Source: DASYXT01 sp035934555
Lineage (GTDB): Bacteria; Verrucomicrobiota; Verrucomicrobiia; Limisphaerales; UBA8199
Reading direction: 5' to 3'
DNA length: 64,000 nt
NCBI GenBank assembly: GCA_035934555.1
Contig: DASYXT010000022.1
Span: forward strand, 1-64,000
Shown: one piece after another, positions 52,111 to 60,768 of the stretch
Position numbering within the stretch: position 1 is the first letter of the stretch
Layout of the letters: each line of letters starts with the position of its first letter
The notes under the pieces: generated by a model
Seen by the model: only the letters and a program-made list of their open reading frames with translations
What the model was told of the DNA's origin: nothing
Database searches by the model: none
Position numbers and translations under genes: made by a program

Positions 52111-55100
52111 ATGACCCGCTGCTGTGCTGTCCCTCCCGAATTCCGTCGCCTGTTCCTCGGCTTGATCCTCCTTTCCGCTCTCGCCCTCCGTGCGCAAGTC
52201 AATGTGCTGACGTACCACAACGACGTGTCGCGCACCGGGCAGAACACCAATGAAACAGTATTGACGCCGGCGAACGTGAATACCAACTCGTTTGGTAAAC
52301 TGTTTGCCTATCCGCTCGATGGCCAGGTCTTCGCCCAGCCGCTGTACGTGTCGGGCTTGAACATCCCCGGCCAGGGGACACATAACGTGGTGTTCGTAGC
52401 GACGATGCACGACAGCGTGTATGCGCTCGACGCGGATAGCAACCTGGGCGCCAATGGCGGCGTGTTGTGGCAAGTCAGCCTGGGCACTTCGGCAGCGACG
52501 CCGAACAATGATTTCGGCAACCGCTACGGGGCGTATCATGATATCCGGCCGGAAGTGGGAATCATCGGCACACCGGTGATTGATTTGGCCACTAGCACGC
52601 TTTACCTGGATGCGTTCACCCATGAAGGCACTAATTACGTTCATCGAATTCATGCGCTGAGCCTGGTGGACGGGAGCGAACGCGCGAACAGCCCGGTCGT
52701 CGTCAGCGCGGCCATCACCGGTGCGGGCGTGGACAGTTCCGGCGGTATGCTGGCCTTTGATCCGGTGGCCAATGGGTTGCAGCGGCCCGCGCTGACTTTG
52801 GCCGGCGGCGTTCTGTATGTGCTCTATTCGGGGTTTGCCGATACCAATCCCTACCACGGTTGGGTGCTGGGTTTCGATGCCCAATCGCTTCAGCAGCTTA
52901 CCAATTCTATTTTCAACACCACGCCCAACAGCACGACCGCGCAGTGGGGGGGCAACGCCGGCGAAGGCGGGCTCTGGATGGGCGGCAACGGCTTGAGTGT
53001 TGACTCTGCCACCAACGTTTATCTCATGGTGGCCAATGGCATCTTCAATGCCAATACCAACGGCACGGAATACTCCGACAGCTTCCTGCGCCTCTCAACC
53101 ACCAACGGATTGGCGGTCGCCGATTATTTCACTCCTTACGATCAGGCGACGCTGGCCGCCAATGACACCGACCTGGGCTCGGGCGGGCCGGTGTTGCTAC
53201 CGGATGAGGCGGGCAGCGCGGCGCATCCACACCTGATCGTGGGTTCGGGTAAATCCGGAAAAATTTACCTTGTGGACCGGGATGCGATGGGACATTTCAA
53301 TGCCGGCGGCGACTCGCAAATTGTTCAAACAGTTTCCGGCGCGCTCGGAAGCGTGTTCAGCACGCCGGCCTACTTCAACCAGCGGCTCTATTATCAGCCG
53401 GTCGGGGATCACTTGAAGATGCTCACGATCAGTAACGCCACCGTTTCCGCGGCGGTTATTTCCCAAAGCGCCGGCACGATCGGGTTTCCCGGCGCCACGC
53501 CTTCCATTTCCGCCAACGGGACAAACAACGCCATCGTTTGGGTATTGGACAACAGCGCGTCCAGTTCCGGCAGTCCAATCGGGCCTGCGGTGCTGCACGC
53601 CTACGATGCCTACAATTTGACCCGGGAACTTTATAATAGCGGCCAGGCCGGCGCGCGGGATGCCGCTGCGTGGGCGGTGAAGCACGCCGTGCCAACCATC
53701 GCCAACGGCAAAGTGTACGTCGGGGGGGCCCTGGCGCTTTCGGTGTATGGCGCTTTTAACTTTAGCAACACCTTCATTACCATCACGGCGCCGCCAACCA
53801 ATACCCTCGCTGTCCAGGCTGCCACGGCGACGCTGGCCGTCGGCGCGGTGGCCGGTTACGTCGGCGGCTTCACCAATGGCCCGGCTCCCCCCGTGTTGAG
53901 TTATCAATGGCAGCGTGCGCCGGCCGGTTCCGCCGGCTTTACGAATATTCCCGGGGCGATCGCCAACACCTATGTCACCCCGCTATTGAGTCCGGGCGAT
54001 AATGGCGCGCAATTCCGAGTCGTGCTGGCGACGACTGGCGCCGCCGCGACCAGTGCCGTGGCCTCAGTCACCATCCTGAGCAACACGGTGCCACCGCTGC
54101 CGGTGCGGGTGGTCGCAGTTAACCAAGCGGCCACGGCCGTGACGGTGGCCTTTTCGCAGCCGTTGGACCCGGCCTCTGCGCAGACCCTTGGCAACTATGT
54201 GTTCGCGCCGGGGAACCTCGTGCCCACCGGCGCGACCCTCGATGCCACCGGCACTAATCTCACCCTCAGCACTTCCGTTGCGCTGCCACAGAACACGACC
54301 GTCACGCTGAACATTGCCAACGTGCGAAACCTCGCCGGCACGTCCGTCCCGGGCGGCACATCAATTAGCTTCTCGTTCGTCGTGGCGGGCATCGGGGCAT
54401 ACGCCAGCACCGTCCTGGGAGATCAACCCTTAGGGTACTGGCGGCTCAATGAAGCGAGTGGCCCAACCGCCGTCGATGCCACCGGCAACAACAATGGCGC
54501 CTACGCCAGCGCCGCGACGCCCGGCGTGCCGGGGCCGCGCCCGCCGACGTTCCTCGGATTCGAGTCCGGCAACACCGCTGTCGAGACCTACATCAGCACT
54601 TTGAACTCTTACGTGTCGGTGCCATTCGGCTCGCTCAGCACCAACACGGTCACGTTTGTCTCGTGGCTGTATCCGATCGGCCTGCAGGAAAGCTGGGCGG
54701 GGTTGCTGATGACCCGCGGCGGTGGTACTTCGGGAGGTATGGGATACAACGCGCAGCAAATGCTGGTCTATACTTGGAATAACAACAGCAGTGCGACTTA
54801 CAACTTCAATTCCGGTTTGGTGATCCCCAGCAACCAATGGTCTATGGTCGCGATGGTGATTTATCCATCGGAAGCGATTCTGTACCTGGGCACCAACGGC
54901 GTGCTGCGTTCGGCGACCAATACCCTTGCACACACCTCCGACGTGTTCGGCAACAACTGGCAAATCGGCCACGACAACAATGGTGGCGACGCCAGCCGCA
55001 CCTTTAACGGGATGATTGATGAAGTGGCGGTCTTCGCGCAGAGCGTCGCGCCCGCCGAGTTGGCGAGGTACTACCAGGCGGCGTTGCAAGGCGGGGTCCA

Positions 55101-55305
55101 AATCACCAATATCGGGGTCACCCCCGCGACCCTTGAGTTCACCAGCATCAACGCCGTTTCCGGCCAGGTCGTCCTGCAATGGCTCGGCGTGGGCACGCTG
55201 CAGGAAGCGCCTGCCGTTCTGGGGCCGTGGACAAACTCAACCTCTCAGGGCAACCCGACGGTCGCGCCCATTGTCGGCAATCGCTTCTACCGGTTGCATA
55301 GATAA
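52111..55305 (+). CDS. Secreted PQQ-like beta-propeller protein with Ig-like and LamG domains
   Basis: From the ATG at 52111, 1064 residues: signal (RRLFLGLILLSALALRAQ), then an eight-bladed propeller-like region of PQQ-dehydrogenase type (NVLTYHNDVSRTGQNTNETV, HDSVYALDADSNLGA, GTPVIDLATSTLYLDAFT). No PQQ-enzyme Cys-Cys or catalytic motif is seen, so it is probably a non-catalytic propeller. A C-terminal SbsA-like Ig domain, a LamG domain (QPLGYWRLNEASGPTAVDA) and the common tail (GNRFYRLHR) follow. It lies 122 bp after the LamG/Ig gene on the same strand and may be co-transcribed. The function is unknown. Confidence 0.75.
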   Translation: MTRCCAVPPEFRRLFLGLILLSALALRAQVNVLTYHNDVSRTGQNTNETVLTPANVNTNSFGKLFAYPLDGQVFAQPLYVSGLNIPGQGTHNVVFVATMHDSVYALDADSNLGANGGVLWQVSLGTSAATPNNDFGNRYGAYHDIRPEVGIIGTPVIDLATSTLYLDAFTHEGTNYVHRIHALSLVDGSERANSPVVVSAAITGAGVDSSGGMLAFDPVANGLQRPALTLAGGVLYVLYSGFADTNPYHGWVLGFDAQSLQQLTNSIFNTTPNSTTAQWGGNAGEGGLWMGGNGLSVDSATNVYLMVANGIFNANTNGTEYSDSFLRLSTTNGLAVADYFTPYDQATLAANDTDLGSGGPVLLPDEAGSAAHPHLIVGSGKSGKIYLVDRDAMGHFNAGGDSQIVQTVSGALGSVFSTPAYFNQRLYYQPVGDHLKMLTISNATVSAAVISQSAGTIGFPGATPSISANGTNNAIVWVLDNSASSSGSPIGPAVLHAYDAYNLTRELYNSGQAGARDAAAWAVKHAVPTIANGKVYVGGALALSVYGAFNFSNTFITITAPPTNTLAVQAATATLAVGAVAGYVGGFTNGPAPPVLSYQWQRAPAGSAGFTNIPGAIANTYVTPLLSPGDNGAQFRVVLATTGAAATSAVASVTILSNTVPPLPVRVVAVNQAATAVTVAFSQPLDPASAQTLGNYVFAPGNLVPTGATLDATGTNLTLSTSVALPQNTTVTLNIANVRNLAGTSVPGGTSISFSFVVAGIGAYASTVLGDQPLGYWRLNEASGPTAVDATGNNNGAYASAATPGVPGPRPPTFLGFESGNTAVETYISTLNSYVSVPFGSLSTNTVTFVSWLYPIGLQESWAGLLMTRGGGTSGGMGYNAQQMLVYTWNNNSSATYNFNSGLVIPSNQWSMVAMVIYPSEAILYLGTNGVLRSATNTLAHTSDVFGNNWQIGHDNNGGDASRTFNGMIDEVAVFAQSVAPAELARYYQAALQGGVQITNIGVTPATLEFTSINAVSGQVVLQWLGVGTLQEAPAVLGPWTNSTSQGNPTVAPIVGNRFYRLHR

Positions 55306-55414
55306 CCGAAGCCGCAGACGGGAAGAACCCGCCCTGAATCATCTTTGGCCGCAAAAGTGGCTTGAAACGGACAGGGTTTCGGTGCATTGGTGGTTCGCCC
55401 CAACAAGCTGAACT

Positions 55415-56530
55415 ATGAGCCAAATCCGATTACTCGTCGGCACGCGCAAAGGCGCTTTTGTCCTAACCTCCGACGGCGCGCGTCGCCAGTGGCAGATCAG
55501 TGGCCCCCACTTTGCCGGGTGGGAGATGTACCATGTGAAGGGCTCGCCGGCAGACTCGAACCGCCTCTACGCCTCCCAGACCAGCGGCTGGTTTGGACAG
55601 AAAATCCAACGGTCCAATGACGGCGGCCAGACCTGGGAGCCGGTCGGCGACAAATTTGTCTATGATGGCACGCCGGGCACGCATCAGTGGTATGACGGGA
55701 CGCAGCATCCGTGGGAATTCAAACGGGTTTGGCACCTGGAGCCCTCGCTAACCGACCCTGATACCGTCTATGCCGGGGCGGAGGACGCGGCGTTATTTCG
55801 CAGCCGCGATGGTGGCCAGACCTGGCAGGAGTTTCCCGGCTTGCGCGCCGCCAAAGGCAACCTCTGGCAACCGGGCGCCGGCGGCATGGGCCTGCACACG
55901 ATCCTGCTCGACCCCTCCAACCCGCAGCGAATGTTCGTCGCCATCTCCGCTGCCGGCACATTCCGCACCGATGACGGCGGCACGACGTGGCGACCGATCA
56001 ACCGCGGCCTCAAATCCATGTTCGAATTGCCCGACCCGGATGCGGAGGTGGGCCATTGTGTGCACCGCATCGCGATGCACCCGTCGCGGCCCGGTGTGCT
56101 GTTCATGCAGAAACATTGGGACGTGATGCGCACGGACAACGCCGGTGATTCCTGGACTGAAGTCAGCGGCAACCTGCCGACCGATTTCGGATTCCCCATC
56201 GAAGTGCATGCCCATGAGCCGGAAACCATTTACGTCGTGCCCATTAAGAGCGACTCGGAGCATTTTCCGCCGGAAGGCAAGCTGCGCGTATATCGCAGCC
56301 GCAGCGGGGGTAACGAGTGGGAGCCGCTGACGCATGGCCTGCCCCAGCGCGATTGTTATGTCAACGTGCTGCGCGATGCGATGTCGTCCGACTCCCTCGA
56401 GCCGGCGGGCATCTATTTCGGCACCACCGGCGGACAGGTATATGGCTCGGCCGATGCCGGCGATACGTGGACCCCGCTGGTGCGCGACTTGCCCGCGGTG
56501 CTCTCGGTCGAAGCCCAGACCTTGCCATGA
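55415..56530 (+). CDS. Asp-box (BNR) beta-propeller, sialidase-like fold, probably intracellular
   Basis: A 371-residue protein without a signal. Asp-box motifs (S-x-D-x-G-x-T-W) are seen in RSNDGGQTWEPVG, RSRDGGQTWQEFPG, RTDDGGTTWRPIN and RTDNAGDSWTEVSG, forming a propeller like sialidases and VPS10/photosystem-stability-factor-like proteins. It lacks the RIP motif and catalytic set of sialidases, so a binding or structural role is more likely. Its stop overlaps the downstream MoaD-like ATG by 4 nt, which is unusual and implies a shared role. Confidence 0.78.
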   Translation: MSQIRLLVGTRKGAFVLTSDGARRQWQISGPHFAGWEMYHVKGSPADSNRLYASQTSGWFGQKIQRSNDGGQTWEPVGDKFVYDGTPGTHQWYDGTQHPWEFKRVWHLEPSLTDPDTVYAGAEDAALFRSRDGGQTWQEFPGLRAAKGNLWQPGAGGMGLHTILLDPSNPQRMFVAISAAGTFRTDDGGTTWRPINRGLKSMFELPDPDAEVGHCVHRIAMHPSRPGVLFMQKHWDVMRTDNAGDSWTEVSGNLPTDFGFPIEVHAHEPETIYVVPIKSDSEHFPPEGKLRVYRSRSGGNEWEPLTHGLPQRDCYVNVLRDAMSSDSLEPAGIYFGTTGGQVYGSADAGDTWTPLVRDLPAVLSVEAQTLP

Positions 56531-56823
56531 TCCGGGTCCATTTGCCGGTGCATTTGCGCACCCTGGCAAAAATCCAGGGAGAGGCGCGGCTTGAATTGGC
56601 TGGACCGCCGACGCTGGGCAATGTCCTCGATTGCCTCGAGGCCCGCTTCCCGGTGCTCCGCGGCAGCATTCGGGATCATGTCACGCTGCGTCGGCGGCCC
56701 TTCGTGCGCTTCTTCGCCTGCGAAGAGGACCTTTCCCACGAAGCGCCTGAGAAACTGCTGCCCGAGGCCGTTGCGATGGGCCGCGAGCCCTTGCTGATTA
56801 TTGGGGCCATGGCGGGAGGGTAG
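56527..56823 (+). CDS. MoaD/ThiS-like ubiquitin-fold protein
   Basis: 98 residues from the ATG at 56527, which overlaps the BNR gene stop. MIRVHLPVHLRTLAKIQGEA opens a beta-grasp fold; TLGNVLDCLEARFPVLRG is the helix, and the C-terminus is IIGAMAGG with a terminal Gly-Gly, as in MoaD/ThiS sulfur carriers activated by adenylation. No MoaE, MoeB or ThiF homologue is adjacent. The translational coupling to a propeller protein is a recurrent pair in some bacteria, but I cannot name its function. Confidence 0.75.
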   Translation: MIRVHLPVHLRTLAKIQGEARLELAGPPTLGNVLDCLEARFPVLRGSIRDHVTLRRRPFVRFFACEEDLSHEAPEKLLPEAVAMGREPLLIIGAMAGG

Positions 56824-57086
56824 GAATTCTCAATTTGCAGTTTGCCTCATAAGGGGTGGGGAGGGTCGGAACTCGTCATTGCCTTCCCGCATTTTTTCGA
56901 TTTTTCATATTCGCGCTTGCGTTTTCGCCATCCTCATGCACTGTACCTCTGTCTGATAGAGAGCTTCTTGCTTCCAGTACATGGTAAATCCTCAGGTGAA
57001 CCTTAGTTCGGTGATGATTTGAAACCCGGCTTTCGGGAACAGTTTGGAGTCAACAGGGAACTGCTAAGGACATTGACATACATCAC
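56824..57086. other. Upstream region of the RRM gene, nothing clear
   Basis: Some 260 bp without a gene. Weak inverted repeats (CTGTAC/GTACATGG) are visible; a cold-inducible 5' leader would be plausible for an RRM gene but is not supported by a clear structure. AAGGA lies 16 nt before the ATG, too far for a standard ribosome site. Confidence 0.4.
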
Positions 57087-57422
57087 ATGAACACAAAGTT
57101 ATTCGTTGGGAATCTTTCGTTTAACATCACGGAAAATGAATTGCAGGATGCGTTTGCCGCCCACGGCACCGTTCTGGAGGCTAACCTCATGATGGACCGC
57201 GCCAGCGGCCGTCCCCGCGGTTTCGGCTTCGTCACCATGGGCTCCCCCGAGGAGGCTCAGAAGGCCATTGACGCCCTGAATGGCGCCAAGTTGGGCGACC
57301 GCAATATCACCGTCAACGAGGCGCGCCCGAAAGAAGCTCGCACCGGCGGTGGTGGCGGCTACGGTGGCGGAGGCGAGCGTCGCGCTTACAGCGGCGGCGG
57401 CGGTGGCGGCCGGCGCTACTAA
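57087..57422 (+). CDS. Glycine-rich RNA-binding protein, single RRM
   Basis: A 111-residue protein with one RNA-recognition motif: RNP2 LFVGNLSF (5-12) and RNP1 RGFGFVTM (44-51), the aromatic RNA-stacking residues intact. A C-terminal Gly/Arg-rich tail (TGGGGGYGGGGERRAYSGGG) follows. Bacterial members of this class (Rbp) occur in cyanobacteria and Verrucomicrobia/Planctomycetes and resemble eukaryotic glycine-rich RNA-binding proteins; several are cold-induced. It is a single gene with its own terminator. Confidence 0.93.
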   Translation: MNTKLFVGNLSFNITENELQDAFAAHGTVLEANLMMDRASGRPRGFGFVTMGSPEEAQKAIDALNGAKLGDRNITVNEARPKEARTGGGGGYGGGGERRAYSGGGGGGRRY

Positions 57423-57443
57423 ACAGTTTTTCGGTCGAAACAG

Positions 57444-57480
57444 GCCGCCCTGCTAGCATGTGGGGGCGGCTTTCTTTCTT
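57444..57480 (+). terminator. Rho-independent terminator of the RRM gene
   Basis: GCCGCCC (57444-57450) pairs with GGGCGGC (57464-57470) over a 13-nt loop, then TTTCTTTCTT. It lies 21 nt after the RRM stop. Its T tract overlaps the end of the convergent P450 gene (stop near 57479). Confidence 0.8.
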
Positions 57481-58735
57481 AAGGAACTGATTCTTCGAAC
57501 GCATCGGGCCTCGGCCCATGGGTGCCCCGTCTCGCCGTTCCCAGGCGAAGCTGGAGGTTTGTCGGACCATGAACATGTAACGCACGACGCGGCTGCCACG
57601 GCTCGCTGCTGGCCAGTTCAAACTCGGGCGCGAGACGAAGGAAATCTCCGAGGGCAATCCGCGCCTCCATCCGCGCGAGCGCTGCGCCCAAACAAGAATG
57701 AATGCCGTGTCCGAACGCAATATGCGGATTGGGGTTTCGTCGAATGTCGAACCGATTCGGCTCAGTGAAATAATGGGGATCGCGGTTGGCCGAGCCGATC
57801 ATTAACAGCACCAGCTTCCCGGCGGGGATAACTTGCCCATGCATTTCTACGTCGTATCGGGGCGTCCGCATCACCCACTGCAAGGGTGAACGATACCGCA
57901 ACACTTCCTCGATCGCAGAGGGAAGCAGCTCCGGGATGCTGCGAACCAGAGCAAGTTGATCCGGATGCTCGAGGAAACAAAGAACCGCGTTGTTTATGAG
58001 GTTGGTGGTCGTTTCCTGCCCGCCAACCACGAGGAGTTGAAAGAATCCAAGAATCTCGTCTTGCGACAGTCTTTCACCGTCCAGTTCAGCGTGGATCAGT
58101 CGGGTGAGCAGGTCGTCTTCCGGTTCGCCCCGTCTTTGCGCAATCATCGCGGCAAGGTATTCGTTCATCTCGGCGGTAACCTCCTTAAACTCGCGGCCGG
58201 CCAGCGCCGCCTCCTCGCCGCCCGACCGTGCGTAGCTGAGCTTCAGGATGGTGTCGCTCCACCGTTTGAAGCGCGCCCAGTCAGCCGTCGGAATCCCGAT
58301 CATCCTGGAAATTACTTTCATTGGCAGTGGGACCGATAGCTCCGCAGCAAGATCAAATTCGGTTTGCCGCAGCGCTGGTTCCAGGAGTTGGCGAGAGAGT
58401 TCGCCAATATGGGATTCAATCGCAGCGATGCTTTTTGGGGTGAAAGCCCGGGAAATCAGACCGCGCAATTTCGAGTGCGCGGGGGGATCGAAGAAGATGA
58501 ACCAGTTCCGCGGCGCGGGCACGCGCGAGCTGAACCGTTCCTGGTCATTGAGAGCGCGCTTGACGGTGTCGTAATCGAATAGCAACCAGCCATCAAACGG
58601 CGCCGGTACATAAAGCAACGGCGATAGGTTACGCATCCGCTCATACATGGGGTATGGATTCCGCCGCACCTCATCCGAGAATAGATCAACCATAAGAGAG
58701 TTAGGGCTCGCCCGGAGGTGGTCGGTGGTTCGCAT
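57479..58735 (-). CDS. Cytochrome P450 (soluble bacterial CYP)
   Basis: A 418-residue P450 without a membrane anchor, bacterial class I size. Haem-thiolate C348 in HIAFGHGIHSCLGAALARME, I-helix oxygen-binding VVGGQETTTN (237-245), ExxR E277-R280, and PERF-region FTEPNRFDIRRNPNPH all match. It uses O2 and electrons from ferredoxin or flavodoxin to oxidise an unknown substrate. No redox partner gene is near. It lies convergent to the RRM gene and divergent from the AI-2E transporter gene. Confidence 0.93.
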   Translation of the reverse strand: MRTTDHLRASPNSLMVDLFSDEVRRNPYPMYERMRNLSPLLYVPAPFDGWLLFDYDTVKRALNDQERFSSRVPAPRNWFIFFDPPAHSKLRGLISRAFTPKSIAAIESHIGELSRQLLEPALRQTEFDLAAELSVPLPMKVISRMIGIPTADWARFKRWSDTILKLSYARSGGEEAALAGREFKEVTAEMNEYLAAMIAQRRGEPEDDLLTRLIHAELDGERLSQDEILGFFQLLVVGGQETTTNLINNAVLCFLEHPDQLALVRSIPELLPSAIEEVLRYRSPLQWVMRTPRYDVEMHGQVIPAGKLVLLMIGSANRDPHYFTEPNRFDIRRNPNPHIAFGHGIHSCLGAALARMEARIALGDFLRLAPEFELASSEPWQPRRALHVHGPTNLQLRLGTARRGTHGPRPDAFEESVP

Positions 58736-58857
58736 ACCTGGCTACCCCGGTAGGTGTAGAAAGGCAAGTTTTTTCCGGATCTCGCGGTTGTGTTTTGTCC
58801 AACTTGAGCGACGTTTAGAGCCAAACGAGGGTGCATGCAAGCAGGGGACACAAGGAT

Positions 58858-59922
58858 GTGAGGTCTGATCCGCCTGAGCCAATTACTTCTCAACCCGGTG
58901 GACGTGAGTTCGTACAGCGTACCTGGGTGGTGGTGTTGATCGTGGCGGCGATGGCTGGGGCTGTGTTGCTGCTATGGTTGGCCGACACGGTGGCTTTGCT
59001 TTTCCTGGCCGCGGTGCTACTGAGCCTGTTCCTGGGAGGGCTGTCGGAATGGGTCCAAAGGCGAACGGGGTTGGGCCGTGGGTGGTGCCTGGCCATTGTG
59101 ATGGTGGGGTTGCTCCTCATAGCAGGCCTGGTGGGGTGGTTGCTGGCGGCGCCGATAGCCCATGAAGTCGATCAGTTGCAGCAGCAATTGCCACGCGCGG
59201 TCGCGCAACTGGAAACACAACTCCAGCAGTACTCCTGGGGCCGAACCTTGGTTAACGAGTTGCGGCAACCCTCTGGTTTGGTGTCGCAAGCAGGGGGGAT
59301 GCTCAGCAAAGTCGGCAGCGTATTTTCCATCACGATTGAAAGTTTGTTATATGCCTGGGTAGTGCTGTTTTGCGGCGTTTATCTGGCGGTTGAGCCGGAG
59401 TTCTACGTTGATGGGTTCCTGCGGCTGGTGCCGGTCTCCAAGCGGCCGCGCGCGCGGGTCGTCCTGCGAGAGATTGGCACTGAACTGAGGCACTGGATTT
59501 TTGGGCAGGTCATCTCGATGACGATCATCGGAGTGCTGACGTGGGTTGGGCTGCATGTTCTGGGTGTGCCGCTGGCGGCCGCTCTGGGCGTGCTGGCGGG
59601 CATTTTGGATTTTGTGCCCGTAGTGGGGCCGTGGGTTGCGGGAATCATTTCCGCTTTGCTGGCCCTGCTGCGCAGCCCGATGCATGCGGTCTATGTCGCG
59701 TGTTTGTTCGTCGGACTGCACCTGTTCGAAGGCCATGTGCTGGTGCCGCTGGTGCAAAAGCGCGCGACACGGCTGCCGCCAGTGCTGACGATCATCGCCA
59801 TGGTCCTGTTCGCGTTGTTGTTCGGCTTTCTCGGGTTGTTCCTCGCCACTCCCCTGCTAGCCTTAGTGCTGGCCAGCACAAAGGCGTTGTACGTCGAGGA
59901 CGTGGTTGAAAAAGAGGGTTGA
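58858..59922 (+). CDS. AI-2E family transporter (PerM/UPF0118 type)
   Basis: From the GTG at 58858 (AGGGGA at 58842-58847), 354 residues with seven or eight helices. A large soluble loop (about 85-145, rich in Gln/Leu, QLQQQLPRAVAQLETQLQQ) follows TM2-3, and the C-terminal signature LAGILDFVPVVGPWVAGI, then VGLHLFEGHVLVPLVQKRAT, are diagnostic of the family. Despite the name, members export or move varied substrates, including Na+/H+ exchange. An alternative GTG at 58831 would add nine residues. It is divergent from the P450. Confidence 0.85.
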   Translation: MRSDPPEPITSQPGGREFVQRTWVVVLIVAAMAGAVLLLWLADTVALLFLAAVLLSLFLGGLSEWVQRRTGLGRGWCLAIVMVGLLLIAGLVGWLLAAPIAHEVDQLQQQLPRAVAQLETQLQQYSWGRTLVNELRQPSGLVSQAGGMLSKVGSVFSITIESLLYAWVVLFCGVYLAVEPEFYVDGFLRLVPVSKRPRARVVLREIGTELRHWIFGQVISMTIIGVLTWVGLHVLGVPLAAALGVLAGILDFVPVVGPWVAGIISALLALLRSPMHAVYVACLFVGLHLFEGHVLVPLVQKRATRLPPVLTIIAMVLFALLFGFLGLFLATPLLALVLASTKALYVEDVVEKEG

Positions 59923-59968
59923 GGCAGCTCCGGGCTGATACCGCTCGGTGCTCCACAAGGGAGCGACA

Positions 59969-60718
59969 TCACCGACTGGGGATAGCGATGGCCTCCCCCA
60001 CACGCATCCGGCGCGCATCGAGCCGTGGGTTGGCGGCCATGAGCGCCTCGAGCTTTACTCCGTAATGGCGCGCGATGAGCATCGGGGTCTCTCCCGCTAT
60101 GACGGTGTGTGTGCGGCGGGCAGCCAGTGCCGGGGCGGCGTTGTTGGTGGTGCGCCGCGGCTCCTCCGCCACGACAGCCGCCGGCAGCGTAGTGTCGCGT
60201 GGTGCGGGGGCAGCGGGCGATTTTACCGGCGCCAAAAGGGCGGCCAATTCACTCTTCAAGCGGGCGTTATCCTCTTTGAGCCTTGTGTTTTCCTGCTCGA
60301 GGGCATTGTAGTCGTGCTGCTGCTTTTGGCTGATGGCCCCCAGGAAGACGGATTTGGCCAACTCCTGCTTGCAGTTGAGAATGCGCTGCCGAATGATCTC
60401 AGCATTGTCCGCCCTTGGCCGGAGCTTGAGATATTTCTGAAAATGATAAATGGCTTCCGCCGGATCTGATATTTCGGTCTCGAAGAGCCAGCCCAACTCC
60501 AGGTGAGCTGCGGCTGACTGCGGGTTCACCACGAGCGCTTTTTCGAACGACTCGACTGCCCCAGTGTAATCCAGGCTGCTGACCCGGGCTTTACCGGCGA
60601 GGTAATGCGCCTCACGCTCCTCATCGGAGGGGTTTTGCGCGGCGGGGCCGCAGCCGGCTACCAGCAACGATAGCCAGACCAACACCGCCCAATGCAAAAG
60701 ACTCACCCGGCATTTCAT
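59969..60718 (-). CDS. Lipoprotein with TPR repeats, coiled coil and C-terminal LysM
   Basis: From the ATG at 60718, 249 residues: signal and lipobox VAGC (C23), a TPR-like block (SSLDYTGAVESFEKALVVNP, AEAIYHFQKYLKLRP), then a coiled coil (LEQENTRLKEDNARLKSELA), an Ala/Pro linker and a LysM domain (RTHTVIAGETPMLIARHYGV) at the C-terminus. LysM binds peptidoglycan, so it is probably an envelope-anchored scaffold. An earlier in-frame ATG at 60754 is less likely because MKCRVSLLHW gives a standard n-region. Confidence 0.83.
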   Translation of the reverse strand: MKCRVSLLHWAVLVWLSLLVAGCGPAAQNPSDEEREAHYLAGKARVSSLDYTGAVESFEKALVVNPQSAAAHLELGWLFETEISDPAEAIYHFQKYLKLRPRADNAEIIRQRILNCKQELAKSVFLGAISQKQQHDYNALEQENTRLKEDNARLKSELAALLAPVKSPAAPAPRDTTLPAAVVAEEPRRTTNNAAPALAARRTHTVIAGETPMLIARHYGVKLEALMAANPRLDARRMRVGEAIAIPSR

Positions 60719-60768
60719 TATGGCGACATTAAGCAAACACTGACAGGGATTCAACCCCCCGCGTCACT

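Noticed and set aside
52111..53760. PQQ-dependent alcohol dehydrogenase
   Set aside because: The propeller repeats resemble that fold, but the Cys-Cys pair, tryptophan-docking repeats and catalytic Asp context are not seen.
55415..56530. Active sialidase
   Set aside because: Asp boxes are present, but the arginine triad, RIP motif and signal peptide are not visible, so only the propeller fold is claimed.
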